Positions 24,936-33,688 of a stretch of 64,000 nucleotides of DNA are shown one piece after another. The notes below the pieces were generated by a model. The model had not been told where the DNA came from and searched no databases. It saw only the letters and a program-made list of their open reading frames with translations. Source of the stretch: Deltaproteobacteria bacterium (GTDB lineage Bacteria; Myxococcota_A; Polyangia; Polyangiales; Polyangiaceae); the NCBI GenBank assembly GCA_016218915.1, contig JACRCQ010000039.1, positions 1 to 64,000 on the forward strand, read 5' to 3'. The position numbers were made by a program, and so were the translations under genes. Numbering within the stretch: position 1 is the stretch's first letter; every line of letters begins with the position of its first letter.

Positions 24936-25787
24936 ATGACCCAGGGGCAGCCGCAGATCGGTCCGCGCGATCACATCGTGATCCAGGACGTGGTCAAGCG
25001 CTTCGGCAGCACGACGGTGCTGCGCGGCATCTCGATGACGATCCAGCGCGGGGAGACGGCGGTCATCATCGGAGGGTCGGGCGCTGGCAAGACCACGCTG
25101 CTTCGGATCCTGATCGGGCTGGAGAAGCCGACCAGCGGCCATGTGTTCATCGACGGCGTGGACATCGCGCCGCTCAGCGACACGAAGATGAACAAGGTGC
25201 GCCAGAAGTTCGGCATGGTCTTCCAGTACGCAGCCCTGCTCGACTCGCTGACCGTCATGGACAACGTGGCGTTTCCGTTGCGCGAGCACTCCAAGCTCAA
25301 GGCCAAGGACGTGCGGGAGAAGGTGCTCGTGGGCCTCGAGATGCTCGGGCTGAAGCGAGCAGATGCGGACAAGTTCCCAGCGGAGCTGTCCGGCGGCATG
25401 CGCAAGCGCGTGGGGCTTGCGCGCGCCCTGATGCTCGAGCCGCAGATCCTGATCTACGACGAGCCCACGTCTGGGCTGGACCCGCACACGTCGCGCATGG
25501 TCGACGACCTGATCGAAGAGACGCGCGAGCGATTTGGCGTGACCAGCGTGGTGATCTCGCACGACATGACGAGCACGTTCCGGATCGCGCATCGGGCCGC
25601 GCTGCTGATCGACGGCAAGGTGGTGGCATCGGGATCCCCGGACGATCTAGCTGATCCAGCGAAGAACCAGGTGTCCCACGACTTCATCGTGGCGTCGGGC
25701 ATTGCCTGGGAGCGTCTTTCTCGGGTGCCGCCGCCCGAGGCTGCGGGCAGCCGAGCCGACGAGATCACGAGGATCAGGACGCCCTAG
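24936..25787 (+). CDS. MlaF-like ABC transporter ATPase
   Basis: 283 residues. The nucleotide-binding domain has Walker A GGSGAGKTT (Lys52), Q-loop (MVFQYAALLDSLTV), signature LSGGMRKRVG, Walker B ILIYDEPT, D-loop SGLDP and switch His in VISHDM. The FQ-x-AALLDSLTV, ENV-type 'DNVAFPLREH' and LSGGMRKRV sequences are those of Mce/Mla phospholipid transport ATPases (MlaF, Ttg2A). No MlaE permease, MlaD or MlaC gene is adjacent, so its partners must be elsewhere. It is followed after 51 bases by a crotonase. Confidence 0.9.
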   Translation: MTQGQPQIGPRDHIVIQDVVKRFGSTTVLRGISMTIQRGETAVIIGGSGAGKTTLLRILIGLEKPTSGHVFIDGVDIAPLSDTKMNKVRQKFGMVFQYAALLDSLTVMDNVAFPLREHSKLKAKDVREKVLVGLEMLGLKRADADKFPAELSGGMRKRVGLARALMLEPQILIYDEPTSGLDPHTSRMVDDLIEETRERFGVTSVVISHDMTSTFRIAHRAALLIDGKVVASGSPDDLADPAKNQVSHDFIVASGIAWERLSRVPPPEAAGSRADEITRIRTP

Positions 25788-25838
25788 ATGCGCTGCGCTA
25801 TCATGGGCGGCCTGACGAACCTCTGGACGGTGGGATAG

Positions 25839-26633
25839 ATGGCGAACCTGGTCGACTACACGACGGATCGCGGCGTGGCGGTGCTGGTGCTGAACGACCC
25901 GCCGGTCAATTCCTTCACGCACGAGATGGTGAAGGATCTGGACGAGTGCATCACGGACGCGCGGTTTGACGAGGACGTGCACGTAGTGGTGATCACGGGG
26001 CATGGCGAGCACTGCTTCAGCGCAGGAGCGAACATCGCGATGCTGCGGGAGGTGGACCCGGACTTCCGGTACAACTTCTTCCAGCATGCGAGCGAGACGT
26101 TCCTGCGCCTGGAGCACACGCCGAAGCTGGTGATCGCGGCGTTGAACGGCCATGCGGTGGGCGCAGGGTTCGAGCTTGCCCTCGCGTGCGATCTGAGAAT
26201 CGCGTGGAGGGGCGAAGGCACGCTTTCGCTGCCGCAAATCGACTACGGCATGTTGCCCGGGGCGGGCGGAATCCAGCGTCTGGCGAGGACCGTGGGCAAG
26301 GGGCGCGCCATGCAGATGCTTCTCGAAGGCGCGCGCTACAACTTCGATCAAGGCCAGGTCCTGGGGCTGGTCAACCACGTATGGGATGCGCCGAGCGGCG
26401 TGGAATTCTCGGACAAGGTCGTGGCCTATGCGCGCAGATTCACCTTGCCCAACAAGCCCGTGCTGGCTGTGGGCAGACTCAAGCGCGCGATGCAGGCAGC
26501 CTCGGAGATGCCGCTCGAGCAAGCGCTGGCGTTTGATCGCGAACTTCAGGCACAGCTGGTCCGCACCGATGATCTGGCCGAAGGGCTGCAAGCGTGGCTG
26601 GACAAGCGGGCCCCGACCTTTCAGGGCAAGTAG
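25839..26633 (+). CDS. Enoyl-CoA hydratase/isomerase (crotonase) family protein
   Basis: 264 residues with the crotonase core: FSAGANI (oxyanion-hole strand), GHAVGAGFELALACDLRIA and YGMLPGAGGIQRLAR. Of the two catalytic glutamates of enoyl-CoA hydratase, the first is kept (Glu112 in FELALACD) but the second reads Gln133 (LPQIDYG instead of PEIxLG). This suggests an isomerase, hydrolase or other crotonase reaction rather than plain hydration. It is followed after eight bases by the AAA ATPase gene, so the pair is probably cotranscribed; the connection is unknown. Confidence 0.88.
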   Translation: MANLVDYTTDRGVAVLVLNDPPVNSFTHEMVKDLDECITDARFDEDVHVVVITGHGEHCFSAGANIAMLREVDPDFRYNFFQHASETFLRLEHTPKLVIAALNGHAVGAGFELALACDLRIAWRGEGTLSLPQIDYGMLPGAGGIQRLARTVGKGRAMQMLLEGARYNFDQGQVLGLVNHVWDAPSGVEFSDKVVAYARRFTLPNKPVLAVGRLKRAMQAASEMPLEQALAFDRELQAQLVRTDDLAEGLQAWLDKRAPTFQGK

Positions 26634-26641
26634 GCGCGAGC

Positions 26642-27844
26642 ATGATCCGAAAACTCCACGTTCAGAACTTCCGCATGCTCCGGGCATCGTCCATCGAGCT
26701 CGGACGCTTTCGCGTGCTCGCCGGTCCTGCTGCTTCAGGACGATCCACTGTGCTCGGCTGTCTTCAGCTCCTGTGCGACGTTGTGACCAAGGGCGCCACG
26801 CGCGCGGTTCACGACCTTGCGCCCAGCCTCGAGGATCTGTGCTTTGATCCGCAGCGCCCCATCGCACTCGCAGCAGAGCTGGTGCCGTCGCAAGGCGATC
26901 AGCCGAACGTGCGCTACGAGGTCGAGATCGGACCGGACACCTCGGGCAAGAGCGATGTGAAAGTCGCGCGAGAGCAGGTGTTCGTGCTCAAGTCCGCGAG
27001 CATGTTCGACGAGCCTCCTCCGGCGCAGCCAGCGCTCTTCGAGGCAGAGCCGGGCGAGATCTCGATCATCCACGATCGCACGCCGCGGGGCTGGCGCAAG
27101 GTCGTGGCCAAGTCGGCGGAAGGAAGGGATGCGTTCTGGGACGAGCGCACCGACTGGCACAGCATGCTCCGGTTCGGTGTGGATCGATCGGCGCTCGGGA
27201 GCCTTCCGGACGATCCGGAGCGATTCCCGATCTCGATCGCGGTTCGGGACTTCCTGCGCGAAGGGATCCGGACCGTTGCCCTCGATGTGGACAAGCTTCG
27301 GGCGCCATGCGCCCCGGGTGGACGTTCGCGCCTTGCGCTCGACGGCTCGAACCTTCCGTTTGCGATGCGCGATCTGCAGGCGCGAAATCCCGAAGCGTTT
27401 GGCAAGTGGGTGGCGCAGCTCAAGGTCGCAGTGCCGGGCTTGCAGGGCGTGGACGTTCGCGAGCGCGACACGGATCGGTACCTCGTGCTGGAGGCCACGT
27501 TCGACGGGGCGCATTCCAGACCGATTCCGTCGTGGTGCTTGTCGGACGCGCTGCTGCGCCTGATCGCGCTCACGCTCGTGCCGCACCATCTTTCAGGGCG
27601 AGAAGAGCTGTACCTGATTGACGAGGTAGAAGCCGGGCTGCACCCGCGCGGGGTGCATGTCGCGTTCGAGGCGCTGTCAACGGCGCCGGTTCCCACGCAG
27701 GTCGTGTGCGCAACGAGCTCGCCGATGCTGGCGGGGCGGGCGAATCGAGATGACGTGCTCGTGCTCAAGCGGGCTGCGGACAGCGCCGCGGCCGTGCTTT
27801 CCGGCGATGCGCTCCCGGACAAGCCGTCGTGGCTCGAGGCCTAG
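26642..27844 (+). CDS. RecF/OLD-like AAA ATPase with Arg in Walker A
   Basis: 400 residues of the SMC/RecF-like ATPase group. The N-terminus (MIRKLHVQNFRMLR) is the usual start of these proteins. Walker A reads GPAASGRST, with Arg34 in place of the invariant Lys. Toward the C-terminus are a signature-like LSDALLRLIALTL, Walker B LYLIDEVEAGLHP and an ATSS switch region. OLD/RecF-type proteins act on DNA or in defence, usually with a nuclease partner; none is adjacent. Lys-to-Arg in Walker A usually weakens hydrolysis. Its stop is 19 bases before the target duplication of the inserted element at 27.87 kb. Confidence 0.75.
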   Translation: MIRKLHVQNFRMLRASSIELGRFRVLAGPAASGRSTVLGCLQLLCDVVTKGATRAVHDLAPSLEDLCFDPQRPIALAAELVPSQGDQPNVRYEVEIGPDTSGKSDVKVAREQVFVLKSASMFDEPPPAQPALFEAEPGEISIIHDRTPRGWRKVVAKSAEGRDAFWDERTDWHSMLRFGVDRSALGSLPDDPERFPISIAVRDFLREGIRTVALDVDKLRAPCAPGGRSRLALDGSNLPFAMRDLQARNPEAFGKWVAQLKVAVPGLQGVDVRERDTDRYLVLEATFDGAHSRPIPSWCLSDALLRLIALTLVPHHLSGREELYLIDEVEAGLHPRGVHVAFEALSTAPVPTQVVCATSSPMLAGRANRDDVLVLKRAADSAAAVLSGDALPDKPSWLEA

Positions 27845-27862
27845 AGTGTACGGCCCGCTCCC

Positions 27863-27871
27863 TTACGGTCG
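27863..27871. repeat. Left target-site duplication TTACGGTCG
   Basis: Nine bases identical to 28230-28238 and directly abutting the terminal inverted repeat. Confidence 0.85.
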
Positions 27872-28229
27872 CTGAGCATTGGTCTCATCTCGAGGATTCC
27901 TTGAAGCGGCGCTCGGTTCGACGGTCACGGCTCACGGTCGACGAATCCTTCGGTCAGCATGCGCCGGGGCAACACCGCGGCGATTCGGTCCGCCAGCACT
28001 TTGAAAACGCGGCCGCCTCAAGGCGGCCGCTGGTGCAAGGTGAGCTTCGATGTTTAAGCCGCAGCGGCTTTGAGGGAGCGCCCTGCCTTGCATCGGCGGC
28101 AGGGTTCACCCTGACGCTTTTTCTAGGGCATGGATGCGCCTTGAAGACGCTCCCTTGGTGGTGTCCGCTCCGTAAGTCATCCAAGCGCGCGCCATCTCAA
28201 GGAATCCTCGAGATGAGACCAATGCTCAG
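27872..28229. mobile_element. MITE-like element with 33-bp terminal inverted repeats and 9-bp target duplication
   Basis: A 358-base element bounded by a perfect 33-base inverted repeat (27872-27904 and 28197-28229; outer end CTGAGCATTGG). Immediately outside both ends is the same nonamer TTACGGTCG (27863-27871 and 28230-28238), the signature of a transposition event. It has no credible gene inside, so it must be mobilised by a transposase encoded elsewhere. In reverse orientation it carries the multi-hairpin core shared with 17086-17288 and 63770-64000. The right-hand duplication includes the TAA stop of the serine hydrolase gene. Confidence 0.9.
28000..28150 (-). repeat. Multi-hairpin repeat family, copy 2 (inside the MITE)
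   Basis: The conserved core in reverse orientation: GCGGCCGCC-TCAA-GGCGGCCGC, AAGCCGC-AGCGGCTT, GCC-TTGCATC-GGC and GGCAGGG-TTCA-CCCTGCC. The sequence matches copy 1 almost base for base over about 115 positions, with a more variable flank on each side. Confidence 0.85.
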
Positions 28230-29651
28230 TTACGGTCGCGGCTCCATAACCGCCGCTTCGAGCATCTTGTAGAAGCTCGAGAAACCGGCCTTCTGATTCT
28301 CTTCTTCCGTGCCTTCGCGCCGTCGATGCTGACGGACTGCGATCACTTTCGAGGCCGGGTACACGCCGAGCTTCTGCCCCAGCCACCCGTCGGCGTAGTA
28401 GCCGAGCTGCTTGCCTGGGCGCGTGGCGAACAGCGTGACGCCCCTGTTCTTCAGCTCCACGAGCTGAGCGCGCTCCGTTGGATCGAGCAGCGCTCCTGCT
28501 TCGAGGAACCACGCCTCGTCGGACGAGACGGCTCGATCGATCAGGGGCTGCAGCTTGTCCGCTGAAGCGAACCCTGCTGCGCGAAGGGCGTCGATGTGCT
28601 CCCGGCCCAGCAAACGCTCGGTGCCGTCATGACGTAGCCACCACAGAAGGCCGTAGTGCTGGGCTGTGTCGATCCCAGCTGAAGTCGCTTGGTGAACGTA
28701 GGCGGCCGGAAGCAGGGACTTCCCTTCCCAGGTCCCTTCAGCGAGCATGAGCATGCCGAGGCGGGCGAGATCGCGCGCAGTGAGCGCGAGGCCGTAGTAG
28801 GTCAGGGTGTTCTCCGCCTTGTCGTGGGCCCAGCTCCACCCCTTGATTCCAAGGGGGGTAAAGAGCTTGTCACGCAGGTAGGCGTCCACTGGACGGCCTG
28901 CCGCAGACTTGATGATAGCGGACAGCAGCTGCGTGGCTTCGTTGCTGTAGGAGAATGCCCGGCCTGGCTCGTCGAGGATCTTGGAAGCGCGCGCGAACTT
29001 GACGCGATCCGGCTTGCTGCTCAGCACAGCCGCGCCCTTCTTGTGCTCGAGTCCCGAAGTATGAGTCAGCAGATGGCGAAGGGTCACCTTGCCTCTCTTG
29101 CCCTCCTTCCACTCAGGGAACCACGTTGATACCGGCGCATCGACGGACGCGATCTTTCCCTCATCGATCAGCATGCCGATGGCGAGCGACACCACGCTCT
29201 TGGTGACCGACATCGTCTCGATCGGGGCTGCCACAGTGCCGAAGTAGCGCTCCACGACCACGCGCCCGTCCTTCAGGATCACAAGCGAGTCTGATCCATT
29301 GCCTTCCGCCTCGTGCACCAGCTCGTCGAGCCGCGCGCGGTCGAGGCCCACTTCTGCGGCGTCGGCGCGCGGAAGAAAGCCGTTGGGGGAAAGTCGTGGC
29401 TCAAACAGGACGGATGGTGGGCCGGCGAGCGGCGCGGGCAGGGATGAAGCGGATGCTGATGCTGATGCTGATGCGGATGCGGGTGCGGAGAAGGTTGGTG
29501 CGGAGGATGGGGAGGGTGGACAGATCGGAACAGCGGGTCGGTTCGAGCAGGAGAGGAGAAGCACGAGCACTACGCTAGAACTCAACCCCCGCCACCTCCG
29601 CTTCGTGCCTTCAGGGGAGGGGTGCAGACGTGAATAGCGCTCGTTGCTCAT
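28230..29651 (-). CDS. Serine hydrolase, beta-lactamase class C family, lipoprotein
   Basis: 473 residues: signal with lipobox (VLVLLLSCSN), a Pro/Ser/Ala linker containing an (SA)n run, then a class C beta-lactamase/DD-peptidase-type domain (~95-470). The catalytic SxxK is SVTK (Ser148, Lys151), the Tyr motif YSN starts at Tyr235, and the C-terminal part has the 'HYGLLWWLRH' region. Such proteins hydrolyse peptidoglycan peptides or small esters in the periplasm. The stop codon TAA lies inside the nonamer duplicated by the inserted element, so the insertion hit the very end of the gene without changing the protein. The start lacks a clear ribosome site. Confidence 0.84.
   Translation of the reverse strand: MSNERYSRLHPSPEGTKRRWRGLSSSVVLVLLLSCSNRPAVPICPPSPSSAPTFSAPASASASASASASSLPAPLAGPPSVLFEPRLSPNGFLPRADAAEVGLDRARLDELVHEAEGNGSDSLVILKDGRVVVERYFGTVAAPIETMSVTKSVVSLAIGMLIDEGKIASVDAPVSTWFPEWKEGKRGKVTLRHLLTHTSGLEHKKGAAVLSSKPDRVKFARASKILDEPGRAFSYSNEATQLLSAIIKSAAGRPVDAYLRDKLFTPLGIKGWSWAHDKAENTLTYYGLALTARDLARLGMLMLAEGTWEGKSLLPAAYVHQATSAGIDTAQHYGLLWWLRHDGTERLLGREHIDALRAAGFASADKLQPLIDRAVSSDEAWFLEAGALLDPTERAQLVELKNRGVTLFATRPGKQLGYYADGWLGQKLGVYPASKVIAVRQHRRREGTEEENQKAGFSSFYKMLEAAVMEPRP
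29451..29480. repeat. In-frame GATGCT microsatellite
   Basis: Five near-identical GATGCT/GATGCG hexamers within the linker of the serine hydrolase, encoding a Ser-Ala run on the minus strand. Length changes by whole units would keep the frame. Confidence 0.7.
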
Positions 29652-29680
29652 GGGGATGGGTCTACTTCGCGGGAATGGGT

Positions 29681-32600
29681 CTACCCTCCCACAGCCAGCC
29701 CCTTGATTTCTACTGTTTTGCCGTTGGGCTCCACGTCGATCTCGCGCGTGACGACCTCTGGAACCTTGCCCACGCCCTTGGAAATGAGCGCATCCACGCG
29801 CACCTTGATCGGCCGGGCTGGAGGGAGCTCCTTCTTTGCGGTGAGCTTGAGCACAACGTCACCCTCGCCGGGTTGAAGCACGAACCGGTACAGGCCGAGA
29901 CCGTGCGCCCACACGTCCGGGCCCCGCTCCTGTCGAGCATTGGCCGGACCGCGGACAATCTTCGCATCCAGCGGAGGAATTGCCGAAGGTGCACGCACCA
30001 GCAGCACGGTGGAGGTTGCGTGGAAGGGCAGCTCGAGCGCGCGCTGGCTCATCTCGGCACGCGCAGCCTCGCTTGCACCCTTGCGCGGCTGCACGAGCAT
30101 GACCGCTCCAAGATCCGAGGCGAGATCCCCGAGGTCGGAGCGCTCGCTCCGTCCACGAACCTGGGTCAGACGCGTGAGGAGCCGCGTTGCGAGATCCACC
30201 CGCCCGGCGCCTTCGTGTGCCATGGCCATTCGCATCAGCACCGATTGCTCGCCAGACATCTGCCGTTCCAGCGGCGCATAGACTGCAGTCGCCTGATCGA
30301 ACCACCCCTCGTTGCGCAGCCGGTCGCCTGCAAACGAGCGAGCCCATGGATCGGACGGCGCCCGCTCCACGATCTCTCCGAATGCCTTGAGCGCCTCCGC
30401 CTCTTGTCCAATGCGACGCAGGGAGGTTGCACACTCTGCGAGCAGGGTTGCATCGACAAAAGGATCCCTCCGGATCCGGGCGATTTCCTGGGTGAGGTCT
30501 TCCTTGCGCCCGAGCGCCTCGAGCAGATCGAGCAAGCGGTGACGCAGGCGCAGGTCGTGCGGGGCAAGGGCGAGGAAGCGACGAACGACCGCCAGACGCC
30601 CGTTGTCGTCCGCAGCAGCGAGATAGTCCTTCTCGAACGTCTTGACCGGGTACGACTCCAGGTGAAGCAGCAGCCTGCGCACCTGCCGCAGCTCCTCCGG
30701 GCTCGTGGCACGGCGAAGAGCTTCGCGTTTGAGGAATGTGGAAGCATCCGCCTCTCCTGCCAGCTCCAGCTCTCGCGCCAGCGTGACCCGCGCCACCCCT
30801 GGCACGCGCTCCAGGATCAGCTCGAGAAGAGCGCGGCGATCGACCCACCCGGGCAGCTCGCACGCCCTTCGCGCGCCCAGATACACTTCGGCCATGCGCG
30901 GGATTCCTGCCTGGCGCATGCGCTCCACCCACACGCCGCGTCGAAGCGCGACCGGCAGCTGCGAAGTTGCCGAGCACTTGCCAGCCTGCCTCGCAGGGGG
31001 AAGGTCGATCTCGTGGGTGACCTCGACCTGGATCTTGATGCCCGTGGCCGGGAACGAGATCGCAGAGATCACCGCTTCCACACAACGCAGCAAGGCATCG
31101 TCGGTTGCCGTGGGAGCAGCGGTCACTCGCACGTCCGTGGCTCGCCCTTCTCCGTCCACGCGCAGCCGCACGTAGACAGCTCCGGCAAGATCAGGTCGCA
31201 GTGCTGCCCGCGAATCGCGGCAGGCACGCACCGAGTCGAGCGATTCGTCGATGACGCGGCTCGCTGCCTGGCTGATCGCCTGCTTGAGCGCATCATCGCC
31301 TTCTTCTGCTCCTCCAGGCGCGTCGAGGCTGAAGTCCGCGAGCGCGTAGTCAGGGCCAGAGACCGCGCCGGCTCCCAGCCCCCAGGATGCCTCTCCCCAG
31401 GAGCCGCTCTCCAGAGCGCGCAGGTCGAGCGGGGTCGGAATGTACGATTCCGCGGGACCGGTCCACGCGGTCCAAGGCGTGAGGAGCGCGGTTCGAAGTG
31501 CAACCTGAACAGCCGCTTCACGCCCGCTTCCCCTGAGCGCGATCTCCTCGACCCGCGCCGCTGCCCAGCGCCGGCGGACATCGTCTTCGTTGACGATGCG
31601 ACCGCGCGTGAGCTGCAGCCGCTCTTCCCGAGGTCCTGCTGCTTCGCGCCACCGAAGGGTGACATCCTTCGGGAGATCGACGCGCGTGCGTCCGACCGCC
31701 CAGACGGTCTCCCCTGCCCCCACCGTTCGAGGGTGAAGCGGATAGACCTGTTCCACATCTGGTCCGAGAGACAGCTGCACGCCGGCCACCACAGGGCGCA
31801 GGGCAGAAGCCATGAGCGTTGCAGCCTCGGCCGCAGCCTGCTCGCGGTCCGAGATCTCCAGGACGCTGCCGCTGCCCCGAACGAGAGCGGACAGCCCGAA
31901 CCGATTCGCGGTGGGTCCAACGGCCACAGCAGAGATCCTGGGCATGCCGGAAGCCCTTCGGCCAAGGCGCGCACGGATCTCGTCCGGCGTGCGGTCGCCC
32001 ACCGAAGGCCATCCGTCTCCCACGTAGACGATCATCCCCACAGGGCTGCTCGGGTCCAACGCGTCCGCAGCCTGCTCGAGAATGCGTCCGAGGTCCGTGG
32101 CGCCGGCAGTAGTGACCTTGCCCAGATCGTCGAGAATCGCCTTGCGCCTCGCATCGTCGACAGGTCCGAGCTTGTCAGGTCCGATCTTGCGCACGCTGTC
32201 ATCGGACCCGAGGACGAGCATCTGGTCGCGCGGTCCGAGCGCCGAGGTGAGCGCTTCCACGAAGGCGCGACCGGTATCGAGCATGCCTGAATCGATGCTC
32301 GACGACGTATCCAGCACCACGACCAGGGACACGCCGCTTTCAGCTTTTCCTCCTGGTGCCTGTGCGCGCACAAGCACGTAGCGGCCGGCTTCGTCGTCGC
32401 CACGCCCTGGCACGCTCACGATGCGCGCGGGGGCTTGCGGTGCCTCGGAGTTGAACTCGAGCACGAAGTCCGCGGTCGGGCGGAAGTCCGACTTGCGAAG
32501 CTGGATCTCATTGGCAGTGACCACAGCTCCCATGCCTGCGCGGATCGAGCCTGGCGCAGCGCTCTCCACATTGACGCGCACCGAGAATTCGCCGACGAGA

Positions 32601-33688
32601 GGAGGGGCCGCTTCGGACACGAGCGGGAGCCGGTACTGCATGGACACGAGCTTGCTGTCCGAGGTCGGACGCGGGTCGAGCCATTGCACGTACCGGACCA
32701 CGATCGTGTAGACATTGCCGGGCGAAATCGACGGAATCGAAGCGCGAACCCAGCGCTCTCCTGCCCACTCGAGCATCGGAATGTTCGCCGTGCCCTGGGT
32801 AGGCTGGCGAGAAGCCATGCGAACTGAGCCTTCGGAGAGGCTGTCGCCTGTGCCTGACGCAAAGCCGGATACGATCGCGCCTTCTGGCAGAGACAGGCGG
32901 AAGTCACCACGAACCGGCACGCTGCCGCCGTGGAAGAATGCGCTTCGGATCTCGGTCAGCGCAGCTTCGCCCACGATCCGCACAGACACATCCTGGGAGC
33001 GGATCGACAGGGCTGAGCCCACGTCACCGGGATTGGTTCGTCCCCAAAGCTCGCCCACGACGCAGGATGGGTGCCCCTCTGCGCCCCAGGGGACGGCGAG
33101 GCCTCCGGTCCAATCGTCGAATGCCCGCTCAGGCGCGACTGTGACCTGGTTGCCGAGGATCTGGGCTGTTTCCCCTGTTCGCACGGGAAAGTCGCGTCCA
33201 TCCACGCGCACGGTCAGCTCCCCGGAGGCAGCGTAGACGCGCGTTCCAGGCTTGGGCGCCTCGGTCTTGGTGATCGCCGCATTGACGCCGGTGAGGATGG
33301 CGACTGCGCCACCGAGGTCGACCTCGGTGCGCACGCCCGCAGGAGCCTGCGCGAACACGCGCCCTGCTTCGAGACGGATCGAAGTGGCCTTCACTGCAAT
33401 GCGGGAATTGCCTCCCACCACGAACGAGGTGCCGTCGTCGAGCCTGAGCCGCGCGCGCCCGTCCGCCTCGGTCTTCACGCTGCCGCCGTCGCGAACCCGC
33501 GAAAGCTGGCGAACCTGCGTGTCATCCGCGGACACGCCAACGTGAACCGCTTGCAGGTCTGCGACGGTGAGGGCCACGGTCTGCGGCTTGGGCTTGCGCC
33601 CCAGGACGAGCGCGAGAGCGATGAGCCCGCCCACGAGCAGGGCGGCCAGAGCGATCTTCCACAGCTCAGAGGCGGGATGGCTCTTCAT
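29681..33688 (-). CDS. Giant FecR-like/VIT/VWA/TPR membrane protein (second of a tandem pair)
   Basis: 1335 residues. An N-terminal membrane anchor (~9-30) is followed by a FecR-like beta domain (~60-170; LRLDDGTSFVVGGNSRI, RLEAGRVF), a VIT-like domain (~210-340), a VWA domain with intact MIDAS (Asp460, Ser462, Ser464 in LDTSSSID), a segment like the TonB C-terminal domain (~830-890; GAVYVRLRVDGEGRATDVRV) and a long TPR-like helical region (~930-1200), ending with a beta domain. Most of it would be periplasmic. ATGA overlap with the upstream paralogue implies coupled translation. VIT/VWA proteins bind ligands; the role here is unknown. Confidence 0.85.
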   Translation of the reverse strand: MKSHPASELWKIALAALLVGGLIALALVLGRKPKPQTVALTVADLQAVHVGVSADDTQVRQLSRVRDGGSVKTEADGRARLRLDDGTSFVVGGNSRIAVKATSIRLEAGRVFAQAPAGVRTEVDLGGAVAILTGVNAAITKTEAPKPGTRVYAASGELTVRVDGRDFPVRTGETAQILGNQVTVAPERAFDDWTGGLAVPWGAEGHPSCVVGELWGRTNPGDVGSALSIRSQDVSVRIVGEAALTEIRSAFFHGGSVPVRGDFRLSLPEGAIVSGFASGTGDSLSEGSVRMASRQPTQGTANIPMLEWAGERWVRASIPSISPGNVYTIVVRYVQWLDPRPTSDSKLVSMQYRLPLVSEAAPPLVGEFSVRVNVESAAPGSIRAGMGAVVTANEIQLRKSDFRPTADFVLEFNSEAPQAPARIVSVPGRGDDEAGRYVLVRAQAPGGKAESGVSLVVVLDTSSSIDSGMLDTGRAFVEALTSALGPRDQMLVLGSDDSVRKIGPDKLGPVDDARRKAILDDLGKVTTAGATDLGRILEQAADALDPSSPVGMIVYVGDGWPSVGDRTPDEIRARLGRRASGMPRISAVAVGPTANRFGLSALVRGSGSVLEISDREQAAAEAATLMASALRPVVAGVQLSLGPDVEQVYPLHPRTVGAGETVWAVGRTRVDLPKDVTLRWREAAGPREERLQLTRGRIVNEDDVRRRWAAARVEEIALRGSGREAAVQVALRTALLTPWTAWTGPAESYIPTPLDLRALESGSWGEASWGLGAGAVSGPDYALADFSLDAPGGAEEGDDALKQAISQAASRVIDESLDSVRACRDSRAALRPDLAGAVYVRLRVDGEGRATDVRVTAAPTATDDALLRCVEAVISAISFPATGIKIQVEVTHEIDLPPARQAGKCSATSQLPVALRRGVWVERMRQAGIPRMAEVYLGARRACELPGWVDRRALLELILERVPGVARVTLARELELAGEADASTFLKREALRRATSPEELRQVRRLLLHLESYPVKTFEKDYLAAADDNGRLAVVRRFLALAPHDLRLRHRLLDLLEALGRKEDLTQEIARIRRDPFVDATLLAECATSLRRIGQEAEALKAFGEIVERAPSDPWARSFAGDRLRNEGWFDQATAVYAPLERQMSGEQSVLMRMAMAHEGAGRVDLATRLLTRLTQVRGRSERSDLGDLASDLGAVMLVQPRKGASEAARAEMSQRALELPFHATSTVLLVRAPSAIPPLDAKIVRGPANARQERGPDVWAHGLGLYRFVLQPGEGDVVLKLTAKKELPPARPIKVRVDALISKGVGKVPEVVTREIDVEPNGKTVEIKGLAVGG

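Noticed and set aside
29630-32290. 886-codon plus-strand open frame
   Set aside because: It lies antisense to the VIT/VWA gene at 29681. Its Arg/Pro/His-rich composition without motifs is the usual shadow of a high-GC gene.
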